The notes under the pieces: model-generated
The model's database searches: none
The model's input: only the letters and a program-made list of their open reading frames with translations
What the model was told of the DNA's origin: nothing
Program-made: the position numbers and the translations under genes
Origin: JAPLDP01 sp964628285
GTDB lineage: Bacteria > Bacteroidota > Bacteroidia > Bacteroidales > JAGONC01
Assembly: GCA_964628285.1 (NCBI GenBank)
Contig: CAZVNP010000004.1
Location: 1-64,000 of the forward strand
Length of the DNA: 64,000 bases
Direction: 5' to 3'
Shown here: in pieces, positions 27,476 to 35,547 of the stretch
How positions within the stretch are numbered: the first letter of the stretch is position 1
Layout: the number at the start of each line of letters is the position of its first letter

Positions 27476-28318
27476 ATGAATTTTGCAGGAATACCGTCTG
27501 CCTATTCCCGTCTTGATACATCGCGGATTGTTATCCTTCCTGTACCCTATGATAAGACCAGCATCTGGATCAAAGGTTCCGACAGAGGTCCTGAGGCCAT
27601 CATCGAGGCATCGGTGAATATGGAGTTATATGATATCGATACCGACACCGAGGTTTACCGTCACGGCATTCATACGGCCGATCCCATCCGTGAAGACACA
27701 TCGCCAAAAAAAATGGTGCATGCCGTTTACATGTCGGTGAACCAATACATTAAATCGGGGAAGTTTGTCGTGGTCATTGGCGGTGAACATTCGGTGAGCA
27801 TCGGCTCGATCATCGCCCATGCCGAGAACCATTCCGATTTCAGTGTTCTTCAGCTTGACGCCCATGCCGATCTGCGCCACGAATATGAGGGCAGCATTTA
27901 CAATCATGCCTGCATCATGGCCCGTGTCAGGGAAATATGCCCATATGTTCAGGCAGGTATCAGAAGCATGGATATAGAAGAGAAAAAAATAATGACCGAT
28001 GACAATGTCTTTCTTATGGCTGACATTCGTGGTAAAACCAACTGGATGGATATGCTCACTGAACGGCTGGCACAGAATGTTTACATCACCATTGACCTGG
28101 ATGTCCTGGATCCGTCGGTGATGCCGTCGACGGGCACACCTGAGCCCGACGGTCTGCTGTACCATGAGATCATCGCTTTGCTGCGGAAGGTAAATGAATC
28201 GGTCAACATTGTCGGGTTTGATGTGGTGGAGCTGTGTCCGAACAGCCACATCAAATCACCGGATTTTCTGGCGGCCCGGTTGATATATCAGTTGCTGAGC
28301 TATAAATTCACCTTATAA
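27476..28318 (+). CDS. speB: Agmatinase
   Basis: 280 aa ureohydrolase that splits agmatine into putrescine and urea. The dinuclear manganese ligands are in GGEHS, DAHADLR and DLDVLDPS, with a C-terminal GFDVVELCP; all are intact. It follows the arginine decarboxylase by 36 bp and precedes the DHS-like gene by 6 bp, so the three form one operon running arginine, agmatine, putrescine and then a larger polyamine. It lacks features of arginase or formimidoglutamase, and the decarboxylase upstream makes agmatine the likely substrate. Confidence 0.95.
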   Translation: MNFAGIPSAYSRLDTSRIVILPVPYDKTSIWIKGSDRGPEAIIEASVNMELYDIDTDTEVYRHGIHTADPIREDTSPKKMVHAVYMSVNQYIKSGKFVVVIGGEHSVSIGSIIAHAENHSDFSVLQLDAHADLRHEYEGSIYNHACIMARVREICPYVQAGIRSMDIEEKKIMTDDNVFLMADIRGKTNWMDMLTERLAQNVYITIDLDVLDPSVMPSTGTPEPDGLLYHEIIALLRKVNESVNIVGFDVVELCPNSHIKSPDFLAARLIYQLLSYKFTL

Positions 28319-28324
28319 TGTGTC

Positions 28325-29344
28325 ATGATGAAAAAGAAAGATCTGCTGCGCGAGACCATCCGGCACGTCGACATCAAGGCTTTCGATGCGACGCCCATGG
28401 TGGAGGCCATGAGGGGCATGGGCTTTGCCTCACGCGACACGGCCATGGCCGCCGATGTTCTGGTGCGCATGCTGGGTGATGACGACTGCACCGTGATTCT
28501 GACCCTCGCCGGCAGCACCAGTGCTGCGGGCTGTATGCAGATTTACGTGGACATGGTCAGGAACAGGATGGTCGACGTCATCGTGGCCACCGGCGCCGCC
28601 ATCGTCGACATGGATTTTTTCGAAGCCCTGGGATTCAGTCATTACAAGGGATCGCCCTTCGTCGATGACAATATGCTGCGCGATCTGTACATTGACAGGA
28701 TATATGATACCTTCATTGACGAAGAAGAGCTGCAGGTCTGCGACAACACGATAGCAGCGCTGGCGGACCGGCTTGAACCGCGCCCATATTCATCGCGCGA
28801 ATTCATCCGCGAGATGGGACGTTATCTCACCGGACATGCCAAAAAGAGAGAGTCGCTGGTGCAGGCCGCTTTCGAAGAGAATGTGCCGGTCTTCTGTCCC
28901 GCTTTCAGCGACAGCAGCGCCGGTTTCGGATTGGTCAAGCACCAATGGGAGCATCCCGGTGATCATCTGTCAATTGATTCCGTTAAGGATTTCCGTGAGC
29001 TGACACAGATCAAGATACACGCACCCATCTCGGGCCTGTTCATGGTGGGCGGCGGTGTCCCGAAAAATTTCGCCCAGGATACCGTTATATGCGCTGAGGT
29101 GCTGGGTTATGATGTGCCCAAACATAAATATGCCGTTCAGATAACCGTTGCCGATGTCCGTGACGGTGGTTGTTCGGGTTCCACGCTGAAGGAGGCCGCC
29201 TCCTGGGGTAAGGTCGACACCACCTTCGAACAAATGGTCTTTGCCGAAGCCACCACTGTCCTGCCCCTTATCGCCAGCTATGCCTATCATTCAGGGATGT
29301 GGAAGAAAAGAAAGAAAAGGGAATGGTCAAAATTATTTACATGA
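28325..29344 (+). CDS. Deoxyhypusine synthase-like polyamine synthase
   Basis: 339 aa with the NAD-dependent deoxyhypusine synthase fold. The catalytic Lys is Lys247 in VGGGVPKNFAQ; other family blocks are TLAGSTSAAG, DVIVATGAAIVDMDFFEA and VRDGGCSGSTLKEAASWGK. Bacteria have no eIF5A, so this is unlikely to make deoxyhypusine; bacterial members of the family have been linked to homospermidine synthesis from putrescine, and others are of unknown product. The operon supplies putrescine directly upstream, which favours homospermidine or a related polyamine. It is 6 bp from speB. The exact donor and acceptor cannot be read from sequence. Confidence 0.85.
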   Translation: MMKKKDLLRETIRHVDIKAFDATPMVEAMRGMGFASRDTAMAADVLVRMLGDDDCTVILTLAGSTSAAGCMQIYVDMVRNRMVDVIVATGAAIVDMDFFEALGFSHYKGSPFVDDNMLRDLYIDRIYDTFIDEEELQVCDNTIAALADRLEPRPYSSREFIREMGRYLTGHAKKRESLVQAAFEENVPVFCPAFSDSSAGFGLVKHQWEHPGDHLSIDSVKDFRELTQIKIHAPISGLFMVGGGVPKNFAQDTVICAEVLGYDVPKHKYAVQITVADVRDGGCSGSTLKEAASWGKVDTTFEQMVFAEATTVLPLIASYAYHSGMWKKRKKREWSKLFT

Positions 29345-29359
29345 TTGGTATCATTCCTT

Positions 29360-29391
29360 TTGAAAGTTACATGATTAATTCCTTATCTTTG
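29360..29391 (+). promoter_or_regulatory. thrS operon promoter
   Basis: TTG at 29360-29362 (within TTTTG), a 21-nt spacer and TATCTTTG at 29384-29391, matching TAnnTTTG. Transcription would start near 29398, 27 nt before the thrS ATG. Confidence 0.65.
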
Positions 29392-29424
29392 CACCCAATT
29401 TTTTCGGGCACCATCTGAGATGTC

Positions 29425-31365
29425 ATGATAACAATTAAATTTCCTGATCATTCGGTCAAATCATACCCTGAAGGCATCACCCCACTGGATATTGCAGTCG
29501 ATATCAGCGAGGGACTGGCACGCCGTGTTCTTGCGGCCGGTGTGAATGGTGAGACCAGGGATGCCACACGCCCTCTTCAGCATGATGCCACCCTGAAGTT
29601 ACTGACATGGGATGACAAGGAGGGTAAGGCCACTATGTGGCATTCCTCCGCTCATCTTATGGCCGAAGCCATTGAGATACTGTACCCCGGCGTAAAATTT
29701 GGCATTGGACCCAACATTGAGAGCGGCTTTTATTATGACATCGATTTCATGGATTACGTCATCACCGAAGAGGACCTGCCCGCTATTGAATCCAAGATGC
29801 TTGAGCTGGCCCGTGAGAAACAGGTCTTTGAGCGACGTGAGGTGAGCAAGGCCGATGCTATCGCCTATTTCAGGAAGAAAGGCGATGAATACAAGCTTGA
29901 GTTGCTCGATGAGCTGAACGACGGTGAGATCACCTTTTACACTACCGGCAGTTTTGTTGATCTGTGCCGTGGCCCTCATCTGCCCGACACCGGTTTCATC
30001 CGTGCCGTCAAGCTGCTGAACATTGCAGGTGCTTATTGGCGCGGTGACATACGGCGCAAGCAGCTCACGCGTATCTACGGTATCACCTTCCCGCAGCAGA
30101 AAGATCTGGACGAGTTCCTGATCATGCTGGAGGAAGCCCGTAAGAGAGACCACCGCCGCATCGGGCGTGAGATGGAGCTGTTCACCTTCTCAAAGAACGT
30201 CGGTGCCGGCCTGCCGTTATGGCTTCCCCGTGGCGCGCAACTGCGCGAGCGCCTGGAAAACTTCCTTAAGAAGTTGCAGATGCAGGCGGGTTATGTCCCC
30301 GTCATCACACCTCATATCGCCAATGTGGAGTTGTACAAACTCTCAGGGCATTTTGACAAATACGGCAAGGATTCCTTCCAGCCCATCAATACACCGGAAG
30401 CAGGTGAGCAGTTTTTCCTCAAACCGATGAACTGCCCCCATCACTGTGAGATTTACAAAGACAAGCAGCATTCTTACAAAGACCTGCCTGTGCGCCTGGC
30501 TGAATTCGGAACGGTATACCGCTATGAACTGAGCGGTGAGCTGCACGGGCTCACACGCGTGAGAGGTTTCACACAGGATGATGCCCATATCTTTTGCCGT
30601 CCCGACCAGCTCAAGGATGAATTCATCGGGGTGATGGATATCGTGTTCAGGATATTCAAAGCTCTCGATTTCAAAAATTTTATCACACAGATCTCATTAC
30701 GCAATCCTGAAAACAAGGAGAAATACATCGGCTCCGACGAAAACTGGGAGAAAGCCGAGCGTGCCATCCTGGAGGTGGCTGAGGAGCGAAACCTGCCCAA
30801 TAAGGTCATTGAATATGGAGAGGCGGCCTTTTATGGTCCCAAGATGGATTTTATGGTGAAAGATGCTCTGGGACGGAAATGGCAGCTGGGAACCATTCAG
30901 GTCGACTACAATCTCCCGGAGCGTTTTGATCTGGAGTATATCGGCAGTGACAACCAGAAGCACCGTCCCATCATGATTCACCGGGCACCGTTTGGTTCCA
31001 TGGAGCGTTTTGTCGCCGTACTCATTGAACATACATATGGTAAATTTCCGCTATGGCTGGCACCCGATCAGGCTATCATATTGCCAATCAGTGAAAAATA
31101 TCATGAGTATGCAAAAAAAGTGTTACATTTGTTGAATAATTACGATATTCGCGTCAGGATCGATGAGCGGAATGAAAAAGCAGGCAAGAAGATCCGCGAT
31201 GCGGAGGTGAACAAGATACCGTACATGCTCATCGTCGGTGAGAAGGAGGAATCACAGCAAACCGTGTCGGTCAGGAAGCAGGGCTCCGGCGACATGGGCA
31301 GCTTCACCGTCGAAGAGTTCATTCAACGGGTAAAGAAGGAAATTGCGGAGGTGCTGGAGGAATGA
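29425..31365 (+). CDS. thrS: Threonyl-tRNA synthetase
   Basis: 646 aa, full length. TGS domain (about 1-62), editing domain with the HSSAH-type site (WHSSAHLMAEA, about 70-75) and second SAD (about 170-225, FVDLCRGPHLP), class II core with FLKPMNCPHHCEIY (a zinc ligand Cys) and RVRGFTQDDAHIFC, and a C-terminal anticodon-binding domain. Charges tRNA-Thr and edits mis-charged serine. It leads the conserved thrS-infC-rpmI-rplT operon. The 125-bp space before infC is filled by heptanucleotide repeats. Confidence 0.98.
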   Translation: MITIKFPDHSVKSYPEGITPLDIAVDISEGLARRVLAAGVNGETRDATRPLQHDATLKLLTWDDKEGKATMWHSSAHLMAEAIEILYPGVKFGIGPNIESGFYYDIDFMDYVITEEDLPAIESKMLELAREKQVFERREVSKADAIAYFRKKGDEYKLELLDELNDGEITFYTTGSFVDLCRGPHLPDTGFIRAVKLLNIAGAYWRGDIRRKQLTRIYGITFPQQKDLDEFLIMLEEARKRDHRRIGREMELFTFSKNVGAGLPLWLPRGAQLRERLENFLKKLQMQAGYVPVITPHIANVELYKLSGHFDKYGKDSFQPINTPEAGEQFFLKPMNCPHHCEIYKDKQHSYKDLPVRLAEFGTVYRYELSGELHGLTRVRGFTQDDAHIFCRPDQLKDEFIGVMDIVFRIFKALDFKNFITQISLRNPENKEKYIGSDENWEKAERAILEVAEERNLPNKVIEYGEAAFYGPKMDFMVKDALGRKWQLGTIQVDYNLPERFDLEYIGSDNQKHRPIMIHRAPFGSMERFVAVLIEHTYGKFPLWLAPDQAIILPISEKYHEYAKKVLHLLNNYDIRVRIDERNEKAGKKIRDAEVNKIPYMLIVGEKEESQQTVSVRKQGSGDMGSFTVEEFIQRVKKEIAEVLEE

Positions 31366-31366
31366 G

Positions 31367-31458
31367 ACAAGTTACGAGTTGCGAGTTATTAGTTATGAGT
31401 TATGAACCAGAAGATACAAGATATAAATATAACTTGCAACCCGCAACCTGAAACTAAA
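31367..31458. repeat. Inverted pair of heptanucleotide arrays between thrS and infC
   Basis: Five 7-mers of the form RYRRGTT (31367-31401: ACAAGTT, ACGAGTT, GCGAGTT, ATTAGTT, ATGAGTT) face four of the complementary form AACYYRY (31431-31458: AACTTGC, AACCCGC, AACCTGA, AACTAAA). The arrays can pair in RNA with G-U pairs to a long imperfect stem between the two cistrons. Confidence 0.75.
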
Positions 31459-31477
31459 TATTAACAATTAAACGATA

Positions 31478-31493
31478 AGGAGGACGAACTATA
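31478..31493 (+). promoter_or_regulatory. Strong Shine-Dalgarno and AUA start of infC
   Basis: AGGAGG at 31478-31483 is 7 nt before ATA at 31491-31493. An in-frame TAA at 31476-31478 and the absence of any ATG, GTG or TTG before 31581 leave ATA as the only start that keeps the conserved IF-3 N-terminus. Clear Shine-Dalgarno sites are rare in this phylum, so this one stands out. Confidence 0.75.
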
Positions 31494-32045
31494 GCAGCAA
31501 CTTTTAACAACCCGGGAGGACAGAGGAGCTTTCAGAGGAAAGATGATAAATACAGGGTCAATGAAAACATCAAATCGCCGGTGGTCAGGGTGGTGGGCGA
31601 AAACGTAGAACAGGGCATATATCCTATCAGGGAGGCCCTGCGGATAGCTCAGAACCTGGACCTGGACCTGGTGGAAATCTCACCTAATGCCAATCCTCCC
31701 GTTTGTAAGGTTATCGACTATAAGAAATTTCTTTACGACCAGAAAAAGAAACTTAAGGAGATGAGAGCCAAGACAGCCAGGATCATCGTGAAGGAGATCA
31801 GGCTGGGGCCCAATACCGATGATCATGATTTCAACTTCAAGTTGAAGCATGCCATCAAATTCCTTGAAGAGGGGGCCAAGGTGAAGGTAGATGTGTTCTT
31901 CAAAGGACGGTCGATCGTATATAAAGAACAGGGCGAGATCATACTTTTAAGGTTTGCCGATGAGCTTTCCGAATACGGTAAGGTGGAGCAGCTGCCGCGT
32001 CTTGAAGGCAAACGCATGACGCTCATCCTGACACCAAAGAAATAA
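31491..32045 (+). CDS. infC: Translation initiation factor IF-3, starting at AUA
   Basis: 184 aa when read from ATA at 31491; a GTG start at 31581 would cut 30 residues including KYRVNENIKSP, the conserved beginning of the IF-3 N domain. N domain to about residue 95, linker, then the C domain that binds the 30S subunit (PNTDDHDFNFKLKHAIKFL, DVFFKGR). The length equals that of relatives only with the AUA start. Non-AUG starts are known for infC in other bacteria (AUU in Escherichia coli), where IF-3 itself represses initiation at poor start codons and so controls its own level. The same autoregulation is inferred here. It is followed by rpmI after 30 bp. Confidence 0.9.
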   Translation: MAATFNNPGGQRSFQRKDDKYRVNENIKSPVVRVVGENVEQGIYPIREALRIAQNLDLDLVEISPNANPPVCKVIDYKKFLYDQKKKLKEMRAKTARIIVKEIRLGPNTDDHDFNFKLKHAIKFLEEGAKVKVDVFFKGRSIVYKEQGEIILLRFADELSEYGKVEQLPRLEGKRMTLILTPKK

Positions 32046-32075
32046 ACTGAACTCACGATATAAATACCAGGGGAA

Positions 32076-32279
32076 ATGCCAAAGATGAAGACGAAATCCG
32101 GTGCCAAGAAACGTTTTTCTTTCACCGGTACCGGCAAGCTGAAACGTAAACATGCTTTTAAAAGCCACATCCTGACCAAGAAGCCCAAGAAACGTAAACG
32201 CAATCTCGGTTACTTTACGATCATTGACAAGACTGATGCCGGCAGGGTTAGGCAGATGCTGGCCGGTAAGGAGAAATAA
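32076..32279 (+). CDS. rpmI: 50S ribosomal protein L35
   Basis: 67 aa basic protein beginning MPKMKTKSGAKKRF, the standard start of bL35. It is placed between infC and rplT as in most bacteria and is part of the large subunit. The 72-bp gap to rplT shows no obvious hairpin. Confidence 0.97.
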   Translation: MPKMKTKSGAKKRFSFTGTGKLKRKHAFKSHILTKKPKKRKRNLGYFTIIDKTDAGRVRQMLAGKEK

Positions 32280-32351
32280 TCCAGGTTAATCACTTGTCCG
32301 GAGCCTAAAGATTCCCGGAGAGGGAGCGCTTCGGCAAAAACAACGAATGAC

Positions 32352-32699
32352 ATGCCACGATCAGTAAATGCAGTAGCCTCCAGAGCGCGACGCAAAAAGA
32401 TTATGAAACGCGTCAAAGGCCAGTTCGGAGAACGTAAGAATGTATGGACGGTCGCCAAGAATGCGTATGAAAAGGGTTTGCAGTACGCTTATGTCGACAG
32501 GCGCAAGAAGAAAAGAAATTTCCGCAGCCTGTGGATCACGCGTATCAATGCAGGTGTGAGAGAATACGGGTTATCATATTCGGCTTTCATAGGCAAGCTG
32601 AATGAGAAGAACATACGCATCAGCCGCAAGGCACTGGCCGATCTGGCCATGAACCATCCCGAGGCTTTCAAGGCCATAGTGGAGGCGGCGAAGGGCTGA
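32352..32699 (+). CDS. rplT: 50S ribosomal protein L20
   Basis: 115 aa, begins MPRSVNAVASRARRKKI and contains the RRKKRNFRSLWITRINAG block of bL20. It binds 23S rRNA early in assembly of the large subunit and in many bacteria represses its own operon. It is the last gene of the thrS operon and stops 5 bp from the end of the convergent YCF48-type gene, with no separate terminator hairpin seen. Confidence 0.98.
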   Translation: MPRSVNAVASRARRKKIMKRVKGQFGERKNVWTVAKNAYEKGLQYAYVDRRKKKRNFRSLWITRINAGVREYGLSYSAFIGKLNEKNIRISRKALADLAMNHPEAFKAIVEAAKG

Positions 32700-32703
32700 G
32701 GGA

Positions 32704-33918
32704 TCACCTGAGTTTGATGATTTTTTCCACCACCTGTTTTTTTTCATTTCCTGTGCGGAGGAAATAGATCCCATCAGGATAATGCCTCAGGTCGAGGGGT
32801 ATAGAGATATGTCCTTCGGCAGCGGTTGTCATGATCTTATGGCCCTGGAGGTCGTAAACAGATATTTTACAGTCTTCAGGCGTCAGGGCTGAAGAGAGGG
32901 TAAGGTAAAATAATCCCGTACCCGGGTTGGGTGCGACGGTGATGGCAGCGACGTCATGGTGGTCTATGCCGCTGGCTCCACCGTCGGAAGTATGGTAAAT
33001 GATCCCGTCTTTACCCACGACCCAGCCGTGGGCCGTATCGGCGAAGCAAATGGCGGTGAAGTACTTGAAAGGGAGTGCCGTCAGTTGCAGTGACCATGAT
33101 ACCCCGCCGTCGGCGGTGGCGTACACGCGGGGTCCCTGTATAGCCCAGCCACGGTTCACCGTGGTGAACCAGAGGCCGTTGACGGGCCCGTCGACACCGG
33201 GAGGCACTTGCCCGAGCCAGTGGTCACCTACATCGGTTGTATGCAGAATGACGTTGTTGAGACCAAGCCAGCCCATATAAGGGTTGATGAAAAAAACAGC
33301 GTACAGCAGATCCGGTGTCCCCGGATCGCGCAGCACCCACGTCTGACCACCGTTAGAGGTCGATAACAGGACACCCGACTCGGTGCCGCCGGCCACCCAG
33401 CCGTTGTTGACATCGGTAAAAGAAACGGCCACCAGGTCCTGCAGGACTCCTGAGAACTGAAATATCCAGTTCTCACCGGCATCAACAGTGCCCAGGATGA
33501 CCCCGTTATCGCCGACGATCCAGCCTGTGCTGTCACCGGCAAAACAGATTTTGTAGAAGTCGCCGGGCAGAGGCGCCGATTGCTGTGTCCAGGTGTCACC
33601 ACCGTCCTGCGTATGATAGATACTGCCCATGGTGCCGCAAATCCAGCCGTGCAACGTGTCGGTGAACCACACCCCCTCAAAGTAAGAAGAAGGCGAAAGC
33701 GTGCTGATCTCCCAGTATTCTCCTCCGTCGGAAGTTCGCAGAATCGTCCCGTTGTATCCGACAGCCCATCCGTGCAAGGTGTCGGCAAAATAGACATCTG
33801 AAAGCGTTTTGGTGATGCCCGACGGTTGTGCTACCCATCCTCTTTGAGGAAAAACCCGGAGAGAGAAAACGGTGATAAGAATCAAAAGCGCTGATGCGTG
33901 TAATAATTTTATTTTCAT
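32704..33918 (-). CDS. Secreted YCF48/BNR-repeat propeller with T9SS sorting domain
   Basis: 404 aa. Signal peptide (about 1-24, ends RVFPQ), then about seven YCF48-type propeller blades marked by repeats such as FADTLHGWAVGYNGTILRTS and HTQDGGDTW (about 25-315), and a T9SS sorting domain (about 325-404, VAPNPGTGLFYLTLS to VEKIIKLR). Propellers of this type in Bacteroidota are exported surface proteins with unknown ligands; the plant homologue HCF136 has a different role and should not be transferred. A 21-bp gap separates it from the upstream thioredoxin-like gene, so they are probably cotranscribed. Confidence 0.85.
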   Translation of the reverse strand: MKIKLLHASALLILITVFSLRVFPQRGWVAQPSGITKTLSDVYFADTLHGWAVGYNGTILRTSDGGEYWEISTLSPSSYFEGVWFTDTLHGWICGTMGSIYHTQDGGDTWTQQSAPLPGDFYKICFAGDSTGWIVGDNGVILGTVDAGENWIFQFSGVLQDLVAVSFTDVNNGWVAGGTESGVLLSTSNGGQTWVLRDPGTPDLLYAVFFINPYMGWLGLNNVILHTTDVGDHWLGQVPPGVDGPVNGLWFTTVNRGWAIQGPRVYATADGGVSWSLQLTALPFKYFTAICFADTAHGWVVGKDGIIYHTSDGGASGIDHHDVAAITVAPNPGTGLFYLTLSSALTPEDCKISVYDLQGHKIMTTAAEGHISIPLDLRHYPDGIYFLRTGNEKKQVVEKIIKLR

Positions 33919-33939
33919 TGTAATGGTATAATTGATTAT

Positions 33940-35361
33940 TTATCTTTCATTCTTCATCTCAAGTATTTCCCTGATCTGGCCTGTCAGAATTCTTTTTGCA
34001 ATGATCACCTTATTTTCATCGAGCAGGTACATCACCGGCGATGAGCGGATGTCGTAAAGGTCGTGAAAGTCAGGTGTCAGGCTCCGGTAGCCGTTCACGT
34101 TGATCCAGTCCGGGTTGTGTTCACGGATATACGATTTCCAGGCGGTGATCGACGTGTCGATGCACACAGCATAAACTTCGAAGTCGAGACTGTCGTGGCT
34201 GCTGTCGTAAAAGTCCTTTAAAACGGGCATCTCCCTTTGGCAATGACCGCAATCTTTTTCCCAGAAAAAAACGATGGTGTACTTCGACCGGATGCTGTAC
34301 AATGACACCGGCACGTCATTGGTGTCGAGGAGAATCATCAATGGCGCCGGTTTGCCTATCAACAGAGGGTCAAGGACATTGGCCCTGTCGATCAGGTTTT
34401 TTCTGACGGTTTCGTTGAGCCAGTCATAGTGCTGACGCTCGATGTATTTTTTCACTAAGTGGACGAATACGGCATCCATACCCATGATGTTGGATTTTTC
34501 ATAAGTCGAGATGAGATGCCAGAGAAGGTATTTATAGGTCTCGGAGGTCACCTTGCATTTCGACAGGATCTTATCGGCTTCCGCCATCACCGAATCAGGT
34601 TGCTGCAGCACCAGACGGTTGATATAGCCGTCGAATTTTTCCTGAAACAGGGGCGTGCGCAATAACCTGTCGTCATTCAGATCGAAGCTATCCCAGTAAT
34701 GTTTTTTATAGTAACGGAATGCAGCGGCCGAATCGGTGTGGCCACCCCTTGAAAAGATGTACTCGGGAATCTGAGGCTCGAGGGAAGCCGCCATAAAACG
34801 GGCCATGAAGGTATCGCCGTTACGGAAGATCAGGTTGTTCTGGTAGTCTTTCACTTCTGTATCGACCTTCTTTATGCGGGTTTGGTATCGTTTTACCGAG
34901 TCATAGTCGTCACGGATGGTGTTGAGGATGCTGTCGTAGCGGTGGACCTCCTGTTTTTTCTTCGCGATGAATTGGATGTACTTGAAGAAAAGGGTGTTTT
35001 CCCATGAGCCCTTGACCTTCATATGACCGGTCATGTCACCGGTATTGGTGGCCAGGGTGAAGGTCTGTTGTCCGGTGATGATGAAATCGAAGAGCTTGTT
35101 TTTCTTCTCTCCTGCCAGAACATACATTCCTGTGGGCAGGGTGGTGTCGGCATGAAAAACGAAATTATCTTTCACGTTCCGGAAAGCGGAGTCGATGAGG
35201 TAGGTCTTGTCACCGTAATAGGAAGCCAGATAACATAATGTGTCGGGCGTTCCGGCGATGTGCACGGTGATCCTGTAGCCGCCGGGATCTCCGTAAATCG
35301 GGACTGACACTGAAAAAAGAAAAAGAAGGAGTGAAAGAGCAATGCCTTGCTTACTGAACAT
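33940..35361 (-). CDS. Periplasmic thioredoxin-like (TlpA/DUF5106-type) protein
   Basis: 473 aa. Signal peptide (about 1-24); an N-terminal DUF4369-like beta domain (about 28-130, VHIAGTPDTLCYLASYYGD); a helical DUF5106-like middle (about 135-330); and a C-terminal TlpA/AhpC-type thioredoxin domain with the redox pair Cys371-Cys374 in KDCGHCQREMP and a cis-Pro in RSSPVMYLLD. It is likely a membrane-facing or periplasmic disulfide reductase. It is close upstream of the YCF48-type T9SS gene, so a role in the folding of secreted proteins is possible. The natural target is not known. Confidence 0.85.
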   Translation of the reverse strand: MFSKQGIALSLLLFLFSVSVPIYGDPGGYRITVHIAGTPDTLCYLASYYGDKTYLIDSAFRNVKDNFVFHADTTLPTGMYVLAGEKKNKLFDFIITGQQTFTLATNTGDMTGHMKVKGSWENTLFFKYIQFIAKKKQEVHRYDSILNTIRDDYDSVKRYQTRIKKVDTEVKDYQNNLIFRNGDTFMARFMAASLEPQIPEYIFSRGGHTDSAAAFRYYKKHYWDSFDLNDDRLLRTPLFQEKFDGYINRLVLQQPDSVMAEADKILSKCKVTSETYKYLLWHLISTYEKSNIMGMDAVFVHLVKKYIERQHYDWLNETVRKNLIDRANVLDPLLIGKPAPLMILLDTNDVPVSLYSIRSKYTIVFFWEKDCGHCQREMPVLKDFYDSSHDSLDFEVYAVCIDTSITAWKSYIREHNPDWINVNGYRSLTPDFHDLYDIRSSPVMYLLDENKVIIAKRILTGQIREILEMKNER

Positions 35362-35421
35362 CCTTAATTTGTTTTAACCTGTCCGTGTTGTAAAACGGGG
35401 GAACATGAAAATAATGCTCCG

Positions 35422-35429
35422 CAAAATTA
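35422..35429 (-). promoter_or_regulatory. Possible -7 box of the thioredoxin-like gene
   Basis: Minus strand reads TAATTTTG, matching TAnnTTTG, about 60 bp before the ATG at 35361. No -33 TTG is found at the right distance. The rest of the 186-bp divergent spacer shows nothing else. Confidence 0.35.
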
Positions 35430-35547
35430 GGTTTTTTTGTTCAGTTAGATTTCATATATGGACTGAAAGAGGGGGAGAAGGGCCTGAAATTTCAGGATAT
35501 CGCGTTAGCATTGTAAAAGTTCATAACTTAGAGGGGCCAAAATTCAG

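Noticed and set aside
31581..32045. GTG as the infC start
   Set aside because: It would delete the conserved IF-3 N-terminus; ATA at 31491 has a strong Shine-Dalgarno.
32704..33918. YCF48-type protein as a photosystem II assembly factor
   Set aside because: The propeller repeat is generic; the signal peptide and T9SS sorting domain show a secreted Bacteroidota protein.
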